The notes under the pieces: model-generated
Databases searched by the model: none
Seen by the model: the letters and a program-made list of their open reading frames with translations, nothing else
What the model was told of the DNA's origin: nothing
Program-made: the position numbers and the translations under genes
Assembly (NCBI GenBank): GCA_030454085.1
Contig: JAKDJD010000033.1
Span: 1 to 26,627, forward strand
Reading direction: 5' to 3'
DNA length: 26,627 bases
Origin: Kocuria sp.
GTDB taxonomy: Bacteria > Actinomycetota > Actinomycetes > Actinomycetales > Micrococcaceae
Part shown: positions 1 through 7,665 of the stretch, piece after piece
How positions within the stretch are numbered: position 1 is the stretch's first letter
Layout of the letters: the number at the start of each line of letters is the position of its first letter

Positions 1-21
1 GTGGGCGTTCCGGGGCGGGCA

Positions 22-203
22 TTGGGTGGTGGTTGCCCGATCAGGAGGTGCTTTCCGTCGTTAGGTGGCGGCTAAACCCCCACCTAACGACGGAGATCGG
101 CGCCGAATCGGGTATCCCCCACCTAACGTGGAGTGTCGGGTGCGGGTGCGGGGCCTCAAACGGCCGGAAAGCGCCACCGAATCGGGTAACCGCCGCCCAA
201 CGG
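22..203. repeat. Cluster of dispersed GGTTGCCCGA-family repeat units
   Basis: A direct unit, TTGGGTGGTGGTTGCCCGAT, lies at 22-41. Reverse-oriented units start with CGAATCGGGTA at 104-128 and 178-203 and end in ACCTAACG or GCCCAACGG. A perfect inverted repeat at 55-93 sits between them. Related units recur at 17879-17915, 26435-26463 and 26509-26537. No reading frame here looks like a gene. The rest of 1-271 holds nothing else I can identify apart from a weak hairpin just past nagB. Confidence 0.75.
55..93. repeat. Perfect 14-bp inverted repeat
   Basis: CCGTCGTTAGGTGG at 55-68 is the exact reverse complement of 80-93, with an 11-nt loop. It belongs to the repeat cluster at the left end. A degraded-looking counterpart lies near 26549-26585. 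It could fold as a hairpin in RNA, but there is no T-tract. Confidence 0.7.
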
Positions 204-250
204 CGACAGTAGCCGGCCGCCGCGCATCATAGGGGCGTCCCACGCTCAAC

Positions 251-267
251 GAGGGGGTCAGTCCCTC
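251..267 (-). terminator. Weak hairpin downstream of nagB
   Basis: GAGGG at 251-255 pairs with CCCTC at 263-267 across a 7-nt loop, 4 bases beyond the nagB stop codon. There is no following T-run on the minus strand, so function as an intrinsic terminator is only a possibility. Confidence 0.25.
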
Positions 268-271
268 TTGC

Positions 272-1051
272 TCAGAGTTGCCAGGACGGACGGTTGTCCC
301 TGACGAAGTCGTAGTACTCCCGATTCGTCAACAAAGATGCGGCGGCCTCGTCCACGACGACGACGGACCGACGATGCAGTTGCAAAGCGGAGGCCGGGCA
401 GAACGCCCCCAGAGGCCCTTCGGCCATGGCGGCTACTGCTTCGGCCTTGCCTTCGCCCGATGCCACCAACAGAGCCAGACCTGAGTCCAGGATCGTGCCG
501 ATGCCCTGGGTGATGCAATGGGTGGGGACCTGGGAGAGGTCGTCGTCGAAGAACCGTGCGTTATCCCTGCGTGTGGTGGGAGTCAGGGTTTTGACGCGAG
601 TCCTGCCCGCGAGAGAGGAGCTCGGTTCGTTGAACCCGATGTGACCGTTGCTGCCGATCCCGAGGATCTGGAGGTCGACCCCGCCGGCGGCGCGAATCGC
701 CTCTTCGTACTCCTCGCATGCCGCCGGGACGTCCTCTGCGTGGCCCTTCGGGACGTGCACGCGCTCCGGGTCGAGCCCGAGCCTCTCCGTCACTTCTCTC
801 CGCACGACCTCTGCATAGCTCTGGGGGTGGCCCTCGCTCAGACCGACGTACTCGTCCAACGCAAAGGCGCTTACCCCGGACATGTCCAGGCCGTTGCGCA
901 CCCGCTGCTCGAGGGACCGGTACGTCGGAACGGGGCTCGAACCGGTCGCAACGCCCAGAACCGCGCCCGGTTTCCTCCGAACGAGTTCGGCCATGCGTTC
1001 CGCCGCGACGTCGCCGACGGCTTCGGGATCAGGGACAACGATGATTTCCAT
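272..1051 (-). CDS. nagB: Glucosamine-6-phosphate deaminase NagB
   Basis: This cytoplasmic enzyme converts glucosamine-6-phosphate to fructose-6-phosphate and ammonia, the last step of GlcNAc catabolism. The 259-residue protein has the family length and landmarks: ATGSSP phosphate-binding loop near residue 36, LDEYVGL with catalytic Asp66, and GIGSNGHIGFNEP at about 131-143 with the catalytic His137. Asn in place of Asp in that last motif is normal for Gram-positive NagB. ATG at 1051 is preceded by TAGGCT and six bases, which looks like a -10 box placed for leaderless or near-leaderless transcription; a GGAG also lies close by. It is divergent from gntR-nagA, and an ATTGGT/ACCAAT palindrome sits over the -35 area, so GntR repression is likely. 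Confidence 0.95.
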   Translation of the reverse strand: MEIIVVPDPEAVGDVAAERMAELVRRKPGAVLGVATGSSPVPTYRSLEQRVRNGLDMSGVSAFALDEYVGLSEGHPQSYAEVVRREVTERLGLDPERVHVPKGHAEDVPAACEEYEEAIRAAGGVDLQILGIGSNGHIGFNEPSSSLAGRTRVKTLTPTTRRDNARFFDDDLSQVPTHCITQGIGTILDSGLALLVASGEGKAEAVAAMAEGPLGAFCPASALQLHRRSVVVVDEAAASLLTNREYYDFVRDNRPSWQL

Positions 1052-1057
1052 GTCTCC

Positions 1058-1063
1058 AGCCTA
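1058..1063 (-). promoter_or_regulatory. Probable -10 box of nagB
   Basis: TAGGCT on the minus strand is followed by exactly six bases and then ATG, the spacing expected for an actinobacterial leaderless promoter. The macrodomain gene at 24382 has the same arrangement. The -35 region falls inside the palindrome at 1079-1094. Confidence 0.45.
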
Positions 1064-1078
1064 CCCCGTGATGACCGA

Positions 1079-1094
1079 ATTGGTACGGACCAAT
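1079..1094. promoter_or_regulatory. DasR/NagR-type operator, site 1
   Basis: ATTGGTACGGACCAAT has a 6-bp perfect palindromic arm on each side of a 4-bp centre. It matches the TGGTnnnnACCA core of operators bound by HutC-family amino-sugar regulators (DasR, NagR, NagQ). It lies 28 bases upstream of the nagB start over the expected -35, so binding should block nagB transcription. Confidence 0.75.
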
Positions 1095-1121
1095 AGTCCC
1101 GTTCGGGTGATCCGTGTATGT

Positions 1122-1135
1122 TTGGTTCGTACCAA
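1122..1135. promoter_or_regulatory. DasR/NagR-type operator, site 2
   Basis: TTGGTTCGTACCAA is a second palindrome with the same TTGGTnnnnACCAA core, 27 bases before the ATG of the gntR gene at 1163. It probably controls the gntR-nagA transcript. The AATACT hexamer at its right edge could be a -10 box, but this is uncertain. Confidence 0.7.
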
Positions 1136-1162
1136 TACTCAAACAGTGGGTGATGTCCGAGG

Positions 1163-1891
1163 ATGACCGCAGGCGAAACAGAGCTCGTGCCCAAGTACCT
1201 TTCGCTGGCCGCCGCGTTGGAGGCCGACGTCGTCGCCGTTGGTGAACCGCACGAGGTGCTGCCGACGGAGAGGGCCCTGCAGGAGGAGTACGGCGTCAGC
1301 CGGGCCACCGTGCGTCGAGCCATCGCCCACCTGGTGGCCTCTGGAACCGTCTACTCGATCCGTGGCTCGGGGACCTATATCGCGGATCCGAGCATGATTC
1401 GCAAGGGCCTGCGTCTGACGTCGTTTTCTGAAGACATGGACGAGCGAGGGCATCGGCCGAGCAGCGAGACTCTTGGCAACGACGTTGTCCCCGCAGACGA
1501 GCTCTTGGCCGAAAAATTGAATGTGCCGGTGGGGGAGGGACTCGCTCGGATCCATCGCCTGCGGCTCGCGGACGGCCTGCCGATGGCTCTCGAGCTCGCG
1601 CGCATCCCCTTGAAATATTTTGGTGGCAGCCTGCCTGACCCTCGTGGTTCCCTCGATGAACAATTGTCCCGCCGGGGGCACCGCGCGGAATCGGCGGACC
1701 AATCGATCCGCGCGGTCAACCTTGGGTTTGAGGAGGCCAACCTGCTGTCCCAGCCCGTCGGAGCCGCGGCGCTCCGTGTCGAGCGATGTGCCCGCGACTC
1801 TCTGGGGCGGCCTGTCGAATGCACAGAGACGACCTACCGAGCGGACCGGTACGGCTTCGACCTCAGCGTCGTCCGCGGAGTGAAGGACTGA
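1163..1891 (+). CDS. GntR-family (HutC/UTRA) regulator of the nag genes
   Basis: This 242-residue transcription regulator has an N-terminal winged helix-turn-helix (about residues 10-75, including LPTERALQEEYGVSRATVRRA) and a C-terminal UTRA effector-binding domain (about 90-235). By family knowledge, regulators of this kind release DNA on binding phosphorylated amino sugars such as GlcN-6-P or GlcNAc-6-P. ATG at 1163 is the first possible start, because TGA is in frame at 1151; the Shine-Dalgarno is weak. It ends 4 bases before nagA, so the two are co-transcribed. Palindromes at 1079 and 1122 are its likely targets. A second regulator of the same family occurs at 7666-8412, so which one binds where is not settled by sequence. 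Confidence 0.9.
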   Translation: MTAGETELVPKYLSLAAALEADVVAVGEPHEVLPTERALQEEYGVSRATVRRAIAHLVASGTVYSIRGSGTYIADPSMIRKGLRLTSFSEDMDERGHRPSSETLGNDVVPADELLAEKLNVPVGEGLARIHRLRLADGLPMALELARIPLKYFGGSLPDPRGSLDEQLSRRGHRAESADQSIRAVNLGFEEANLLSQPVGAAALRVERCARDSLGRPVECTETTYRADRYGFDLSVVRGVKD

Positions 1892-1895
1892 ACTC

Positions 1896-3095
1896 ATGAA
1901 TACCTTGATCCACAATGCACGCCCGACCGAGACGCTACGGGACGTGCCCGTTTTTGCCGATGTTCCCGCCGAGGCGTTGACGGCGGATTCGGGACCGGTC
2001 TGGGCCGAGTGCGACGACGCGGGCGTACCGATCCGCGGCGGCCTGGGAGACTCCTTCCACCGGGACGCCGGGAGTGCCGCGGGGTCGCACCCGTTCGACG
2101 CATCCGGCATGTTCTTGATTGCCCCATTCACCGATATTCACTGCCACGGAGCGGGCGGGTACGCGTATGAGGACGCAGACAGCCTGCCGACCTCGTTGTC
2201 GGTGCACAGGGACCACGGGACGGGGCGGGCGCTGGCTTCGTTCGTCGCCAATCCGTTGGACGAACTGGAAGATTCCTTCCGGCGCGTGGTGCGGGCCATC
2301 ACGACCGGCGAGGGCGTCCCCGCTGGTCTTCGCTTGGAGGGCATCCATGCCGAGGGTCCGTGGCTTTCGCCCGCGCACAAGGGGGCGCACCGGCAGGACT
2401 ACCTTCAACCGGCAACGCTCGACCAGGCCAAGCGTCTGGTGGATGCGGCCGGCGGCTACCTGCGTCAGGTGACGCTGGCCCCTGAGCTCGATGAGGACCT
2501 TGCGGTGACCCGATACTTGGTGGGCCAGGGCGTACGCGTGGCCGTGGGCCACACCGATGCCGGTTACGAGACTGCGATGCGCGCCTTTGACGCCGGAGCG
2601 TCGATCTTGACGCACGCTTTCAACGCCATGAACGGAATCCATCACAGGCACCCTGGTCCGGTGATTGCCGCGATGGAGTCATCTCACGTGGTTGCAGAAG
2701 TCATCGCCGACGGGGTCCATATTGCGCCCGAAGTGGTCGCGATGCTGTTCCGTGCCATGCCCGGTCGGGTCGTGCTCATAACCGATGCCATGTCCGCCAC
2801 AGGCCAGTCCGACGGTGACTACAGGCTCGGTTCCCTGGACGTTCGGGTGGACGACGGCATCGCGCGGTTGACCACCCCGGACGGTAGCCAGGGTGCCATT
2901 GCCGGTTCAACCCTCACGATGGATCAGGCGGTGCGGACCGTGGTCGAGGCCGGTATCGACCTCGACGAGGCGTTGACGGCGGCCACGACCCGACCGGCCA
3001 GAGCCGTGGGGTTGAACCCGTGGGCCGCCGGTTTGCCACTTCGACTTCTCGACGAGGGCCTGTCTCCGGCCGGAGGTCTCATTCCCAGAACATAG
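1896..3095 (+). CDS. nagA: N-acetylglucosamine-6-phosphate deacetylase NagA
   Basis: It hydrolyses GlcNAc-6-P to glucosamine-6-P and acetate, feeding NagB. The 399-residue amidohydrolase shows DIHCHGAGG with His82 and His84, HAEGPWLSPAHKGAH with metal ligand Glu153, VGHTDA with His219, THAFNAM with His240, ADGVH with His275 and ITDAM with catalytic Asp297. The N-terminal region (residues 1-75) is the small beta-sandwich half and is rather divergent. The C-terminus has a weak version of the usual closing strand (LLDEGLSPAGGLI). Only 4 bases separate it from the upstream gntR. Its 3' end overlaps the convergent gene on the minus strand by 17 bases. It also serves MurNAc recovery, since MurQ (15211) makes the same substrate. 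Confidence 0.95.
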   Translation: MNTLIHNARPTETLRDVPVFADVPAEALTADSGPVWAECDDAGVPIRGGLGDSFHRDAGSAAGSHPFDASGMFLIAPFTDIHCHGAGGYAYEDADSLPTSLSVHRDHGTGRALASFVANPLDELEDSFRRVVRAITTGEGVPAGLRLEGIHAEGPWLSPAHKGAHRQDYLQPATLDQAKRLVDAAGGYLRQVTLAPELDEDLAVTRYLVGQGVRVAVGHTDAGYETAMRAFDAGASILTHAFNAMNGIHHRHPGPVIAAMESSHVVAEVIADGVHIAPEVVAMLFRAMPGRVVLITDAMSATGQSDGDYRLGSLDVRVDDGIARLTTPDGSQGAIAGSTLTMDQAVRTVVEAGIDLDEALTAATTRPARAVGLNPWAAGLPLRLLDEGLSPAGGLIPRT

Positions 3096-3765
3096 ATTCG
3101 ACGTCCACGCCCCTGATCATGAGCTCCTCATGGAGCGCATCCCTGCATTCGATGGGCAGGGCCAGCGACCCGATCGTGTCATCGGGACCGAGATACGGGG
3201 TGACCTGATCGAAGCCGATACGGAATCGGGCCAGTGATCGGCACAGTTCCATGATGTCGGAAAGGTCCTCCTCCGACGCGAAGACCCAGAAGGAATCCGC
3301 TTCGGTCAATTGGAAGAGGCCGACCGGGTAGCCCCGGCCGTCGACGGCTCGCCGTCGGACCCACCCACCGGGACCACCCGGACCCAGTGGTGGACAAATG
3401 GGATCGAAATACCAGGACTGCGCCTGCGAGAGCCAGTCGGGAACGTGCGGCGCATAGACCACGGCGTCCTCACCCTCGGGCCATTCCGTTTGTTGGAAAA
3501 TAGCCGATTCGATGGCATTCCAGAATACGGATTCGTCCCCCTCGATCCCGACGCTATTCATGTCCTCGGGCTCGGGGTCCGGATCGAAATCGAGAGGGTC
3601 TTCTTCGCCGGTGTCCCAGTAGGTGGTGCGTGTTGCGAGGTCAGCCGTCAGCAGGAAGGTCTCAACCTGTTTCAGGTATTCGGGATCCCCCAGAACAACC
3701 GTTTGGTCGTCGAAGTGGAAGATATAAGGAGTCCGGGCTTTGAAACTGGGGTTGATGTTTATCAT
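3079..3765 (-). CDS. Acidic protein of unknown function, coupled to the nuclease-helicase gene
   Basis: I do not recognise the family. With the start at 3765 the protein has 228 residues, is strongly acidic in its first half (runs such as GEEDPLDFDPDPEPED), rich in Trp, and has no signal peptide or clear membrane segment. I chose ATG 3765 because a perfect AGGAGG lies 5 bases upstream. The alternative ATG at 3810 (243 residues) overlaps the upstream stop codon as ATGAATAA and has GGGGAG before it. Two stretches I counted (3481-3540 and 3721-3780) are about 48% GC, well below the neighbours, which suggests acquisition from outside. It is the last gene of the minus-strand run after the large nuclease-helicase, so it may work with that protein; this is inference from position only. 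Confidence 0.7.
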   Translation of the reverse strand: MININPSFKARTPYIFHFDDQTVVLGDPEYLKQVETFLLTADLATRTTYWDTGEEDPLDFDPDPEPEDMNSVGIEGDESVFWNAIESAIFQQTEWPEGEDAVVYAPHVPDWLSQAQSWYFDPICPPLGPGGPGGWVRRRAVDGRGYPVGLFQLTEADSFWVFASEEDLSDIMELCRSLARFRIGFDQVTPYLGPDDTIGSLALPIECRDALHEELMIRGVDVESMFWE

Positions 3766-3802
3766 CCCTTCCTCCTGCTCGTGTCCGTACGGTTCATGAT
3801 TA

Positions 3803-6800
3803 TTATTCATGGATCTCCCCTTCTTTGTCCCGGGTGCTCCCTGAGAGCGGAAGCCGGTCCCACGATGTGGCGTTCCTGCGCAGTGCCGTGAACCCGCCCA
3901 GAATCGACAGCGATTCCGGATTGGTGGGCCAATAGTCCGTCAGGCTGGGGGAACTGACGATCACGGCTGCCCACTGTCCGCGGGAAACGGCGACGTTGAG
4001 ACGATTCGGGGAGAGAAGAAAGTCCATCCCGCGAGGTACGTCCTCGGCAGAGGAAGCCGCCATGGAAACGATGACTACCGGCGCTTCCTGCCCTTGAAAC
4101 CTATCGACGGTCCCGACCCGGACCCCTGTCTCATCCTGATCCGAAAGCCCCGCTTCCGCCAGGGCTTCACGAATGACTTCCACCTGGGCGTTGTAGGCAG
4201 CCACGACGAGGACATCGTGAGGTTCCAATGGCCTGAACGCTTCGTCCGGCGCATCTCTCCAGCTCCTTCCGACGAGTTCTCTCGCAAGTTCCACCACGCG
4301 TGCGGCTTCCTCGGGAGATGAGGTCGCGTTGCCCGTGTGCGGAACCTCGAGGCGGTAGACCCCCGGTTCCGTGTCCGCGAGCATCCTTTGGGCAGCGGCC
4401 GACGCCGAGTGCAACCGCCCTTGATAGGACAACGTGGAAACTGGGGCACACAATTCCGGATGCATACGCCACGACGCATCGAGGAAGTACCCGTATTCCT
4501 GCGGGAGGGTTCGTGCACCCGCTGAAAGCCAGCCCAAGGCCGATTCGTCGACCGGTTGTGGATGGCTTCCCTGGGTGACCTGGGGCAATTGTTGCGGGTC
4601 TCCCAGAAGCAAGAGGTTCCGGGCCGACTGGGACACGGCCAGCATGTTGGCCAGTGAGTACTGCCCGGCTTCGTCGATGACCAGAAGGTCCACGCTGCCC
4701 GGCGCGAAACGATCCTGGTGCGCGAAGTCCCAGGCGGTTCCGCCGTAGATCCTGCCCCCGGGTACTGGCGATTCGCCGGATGTGGCTTCGGCCATGAATG
4801 AAGGGATGTCCTTCTGCGCGATTTCCCGCCAGGGGACCCGAGGAACTTCATCGTCGGTTGACGTCTTGGACCTCTTGGCCTTGGCGATGGCGTCGCCAGG
4901 TACACCGCCATTGACCATGCACCCCTTCAAGAGATTTTCGATCACGGCGTGGGATTGGGCGACCACGCCGATCGTCCATCCTTCACGGACCAACCGTCCG
5001 ATCACGTGGGAACCGACGAAGGACTTTCCCGTTCCGGGAGGCCCCTGAACGGCGACATAAGAGTTCTCGAGTCGTGACACCGCAGCGTGGATCGCGTCCG
5101 CCATGGGGATCTTGCCGTCGCCGAGTCCCGGGTCGCCGACGCGCGGAAGGGCCCCACCGCCAGCGAGACGCGGCGGCCGTCGAGCCACAATGTCCAAGCC
5201 GGCGGCGCGGGGGAGGTGCGGCAGCGCCGCATCGACTTCCTCGGCGAGCAAAGCCAAGGATTCTTCCTGGGCTTTCGTCCGTATGGGGGCGGGCGGCGTT
5301 GAGGCGATGGGCAGCTGATCGAAGGGTTCCGTGCCCTGCGGCCGTGACTCGACGACACGAATACGCACGTGCCCAGGAACGTCCGTCTGCTCCAGGGACT
5401 CGAGGGTCAGGCGCGCATCACTGGCTCGAGAGGCAACGGGCTGACCGCCACGTGGTCCGGATTCGACGCGCTGGCGTGCCTCACGGGCTTTGTCCTCCAG
5501 GTAGGGCGGCAACGGCGTCTCGTACATCGCGAAGAGGCCGGAATCCCCGTCCCGCAGGGTGGAGCCCTCGGCCAGGCGAGCCGTTCCCGAGAGGATCCGT
5601 TTTTCGGTTCGCGCACGCGGGGTGGTTGTGTGCCAGTCCTGTTCGACCGCGAGGCGTTCGAAGACGAGGACGTCCCGCTGCGACTCCCAATCCGCGACCG
5701 GGGCCGACAGCCGGTCGAAGTATGACCACCAGAATTGTTTGCGCTCGCGCCGATAGTAGCCTGTCGCGCTGGAGACCATGGCGACGGCCCGGATGGTGTC
5801 CTGGAAGATGTCCGGGTCCAACCCGGTGGATTCCGGCGACGCCGTTTCGACGAAATGATGAAGAGATGCTTCGACGGCCGACTCGCGGGCGTCCTCCGGA
5901 GGCTCGGGCTCCAGCGAGGGGTCAAGCCTGTCGGATGGCTGACTGACTTCCTCCTCGACCGACCGGGAGACCAGGCTCAGCAGCCAATTCCGGAGACGCA
6001 GGGTCGAGACGCAGTCGTACCGGTTGTAGTCCCCGATGGAGTCCAGAACGGCCACGGCGCGCTTCTGGTCCCCTGAGTCCCTGGCCAAGCAGTAGTCGGC
6101 GTAGGCCACCACCGAGGCGGCCGCCGTGGTGACGTCGCCAGCGCGCAGTCGGTCGCCCATGTAGAGGGGCTCCAGCTTCTTGATCGAGTAGGAGTCCTCG
6201 GAGATGCGCAGGCTGGAGCGAACGGTGTCGTAGAGATCGACCAGTACTTCCTCCCTCAAGAGATCGTCCACGGCTTCCTCGCCGACCCCATGCTTCGCGG
6301 CCAGGTCCCTGAGGGCCCTTTTCTCGTAGTTGGCATAGTGATAGATCTTCATCCCCGGGAACCGTTGCCTGCGTTGACGGACGTACTCCAGGAAATCGAG
6401 AAGTGCCTGTTTTTCCTCGTCCCGGGAATGGGCCCAAAAGGGCACGAACCGGGGATCCTCGGATGAGTCTTCCGGGGATTCGACCAAGCCGAAGAGGTAC
6501 TCGATGCCCCACGAGGAGTCCCCGGGATCCTGCCATAGTGGGTCTCCTTCGAAATCGAAGAAGATGTCGCCGGGGTTCGCCGCCGGAATCCTGGTCAAGG
6601 GCGCCGAATCCGTGACCACATAAGAGACGCTCTTTCGTGTACCCGACGCATCGGTGAAGGTCACCGTCTTGTCCGGAACCGCGCGCCCGGACTGCAGCGC
6701 AGCCTGGTCCCTGGCCGATCGAACGGGTGAGGGCAGGGAACGACCTTCGAGGTTGGCGAGGTCGTCGACGGTGCGCACTCCATAGCGCTGCCGCAGGAGT

Positions 6801-7594
6801 TTTCTCTGAGCCATGGACATCCCGGCCACCTGGAGGACATCCCGATGCCGCTCGACCTCAGCCGCGCAGTGCGGACACTTGCCGCATCTGGACACGGAGT
6901 CCTGCCACCAGTCGAGCGGCTCGGCATCCGAGGTGATGCGTTCCCGCGACAGCGCCTCGAAACGGTCCCGCCGCTCCTGATAGACCGCCATGAATTCCCC
7001 GACGTGGAAAGAGGCCCGCTCTCGGTTCCCGAGGATCAGAGTGACGGTGTCAGACACCGGAATTCCTGCGTTGTCCAGTTGGTCGGCGTAGGCGGCCAAT
7101 TGCAGCAGTGCGGTGACCTTGGCATGGCGAGCCAGTTTGGTGTCGTAGACCGCGTATCGGCCGTCATCCTCGCGGACCAGGAAGTCCGACCTTCCATGGA
7201 ATCTGCCATCGAAGAAAGAGGCCTGGAAGACGACGTCGGCCCCGGACCGCAAGGCCTCGATGGACTCCCGGTGCTTGTCGACCAGGGTGCCCCAATCCAT
7301 TCTGCGGGCAGGTTCGATTTCGTAGACACCTCGGCCGGTCGCGGGGTCGTACGGACCGAAGCGCTCGCGGAATTCCTGGAGCACCGCCGCTTCGTGCTGG
7401 TCACCCAGCACCGAAGTGCGTTCGAGCATCGGGTCTTCCGGCGTCTCGAATCGGGGGAGACGGCCCAGCTTTTCGTCCAGGAGGTGGAGGGTGGCCCACG
7501 AGCATTCCGCGGCCCGCACGAGGTCGGACGCGGAATAGACCAGACCTGGGCGCGGACGAGCCGCACGCTGTTCCGGTACATCAACGAAGAACAC
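3803..7594 (-). CDS. TM0106-type RecB-like nuclease / RNase H-like / SF1 helicase fusion
   Basis: This is a 1263-residue multidomain protein. Residues 1-250 form a RecB-like PD-(D/E)XK nuclease: Asp137 in GRSDFL, Asp151-x-Lys153, and QLAAY at 165-169. Cys31 plus Cys237, Cys240 and Cys243 resemble the four-cysteine iron-sulfur staple of AddB/Cas4-type nucleases. About 340-540 is a predicted RNase H-like (DEDD) domain with Asp347-Phe-Glu349 and Asp527 in YNRYDC. About 830-1230 is a DNA2/NAM7-type SF1 helicase with Walker A GPPGTGKS (Lys857), Walker B VIDEAGQ (Asp974), GDPQQLPQ, SWRMHPELC, VDRFQGQE and LNVAVSRG. I placed the start at GTG 7594, where GGAGG lies 5 bases upstream and homology begins; the open frame runs further upstream but overlaps gntR. 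The likely role is DNA end processing, repair or defence. It follows gntR by 71 bases. Confidence 0.9.
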   Translation of the reverse strand: MFFVDVPEQRAARPRPGLVYSASDLVRAAECSWATLHLLDEKLGRLPRFETPEDPMLERTSVLGDQHEAAVLQEFRERFGPYDPATGRGVYEIEPARRMDWGTLVDKHRESIEALRSGADVVFQASFFDGRFHGRSDFLVREDDGRYAVYDTKLARHAKVTALLQLAAYADQLDNAGIPVSDTVTLILGNRERASFHVGEFMAVYQERRDRFEALSRERITSDAEPLDWWQDSVSRCGKCPHCAAEVERHRDVLQVAGMSMAQRKLLRQRYGVRTVDDLANLEGRSLPSPVRSARDQAALQSGRAVPDKTVTFTDASGTRKSVSYVVTDSAPLTRIPAANPGDIFFDFEGDPLWQDPGDSSWGIEYLFGLVESPEDSSEDPRFVPFWAHSRDEEKQALLDFLEYVRQRRQRFPGMKIYHYANYEKRALRDLAAKHGVGEEAVDDLLREEVLVDLYDTVRSSLRISEDSYSIKKLEPLYMGDRLRAGDVTTAAASVVAYADYCLARDSGDQKRAVAVLDSIGDYNRYDCVSTLRLRNWLLSLVSRSVEEEVSQPSDRLDPSLEPEPPEDARESAVEASLHHFVETASPESTGLDPDIFQDTIRAVAMVSSATGYYRRERKQFWWSYFDRLSAPVADWESQRDVLVFERLAVEQDWHTTTPRARTEKRILSGTARLAEGSTLRDGDSGLFAMYETPLPPYLEDKAREARQRVESGPRGGQPVASRASDARLTLESLEQTDVPGHVRIRVVESRPQGTEPFDQLPIASTPPAPIRTKAQEESLALLAEEVDAALPHLPRAAGLDIVARRPPRLAGGGALPRVGDPGLGDGKIPMADAIHAAVSRLENSYVAVQGPPGTGKSFVGSHVIGRLVREGWTIGVVAQSHAVIENLLKGCMVNGGVPGDAIAKAKRSKTSTDDEVPRVPWREIAQKDIPSFMAEATSGESPVPGGRIYGGTAWDFAHQDRFAPGSVDLLVIDEAGQYSLANMLAVSQSARNLLLLGDPQQLPQVTQGSHPQPVDESALGWLSAGARTLPQEYGYFLDASWRMHPELCAPVSTLSYQGRLHSASAAAQRMLADTEPGVYRLEVPHTGNATSSPEEAARVVELARELVGRSWRDAPDEAFRPLEPHDVLVVAAYNAQVEVIREALAEAGLSDQDETGVRVGTVDRFQGQEAPVVIVSMAASSAEDVPRGMDFLLSPNRLNVAVSRGQWAAVIVSSPSLTDYWPTNPESLSILGGFTALRRNATSWDRLPLSGSTRDKEGEIHE

Positions 7595-7665
7595 AGGCAC
7601 CTCCAGACTCTGCCTCGGGCGTCGTGCGAGGCGCTGAGTCCAGGGTACGGGGGCTGACTGACAAG

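Noticed and set aside
647..665. Asn instead of Asp in the GIGSNGHIGFNEP motif as a sign of an inactive NagB
   Set aside because: GIGxNGHIGFNEP is the usual form in Gram-positive NagB proteins; catalytic Asp66 and His137 are present.
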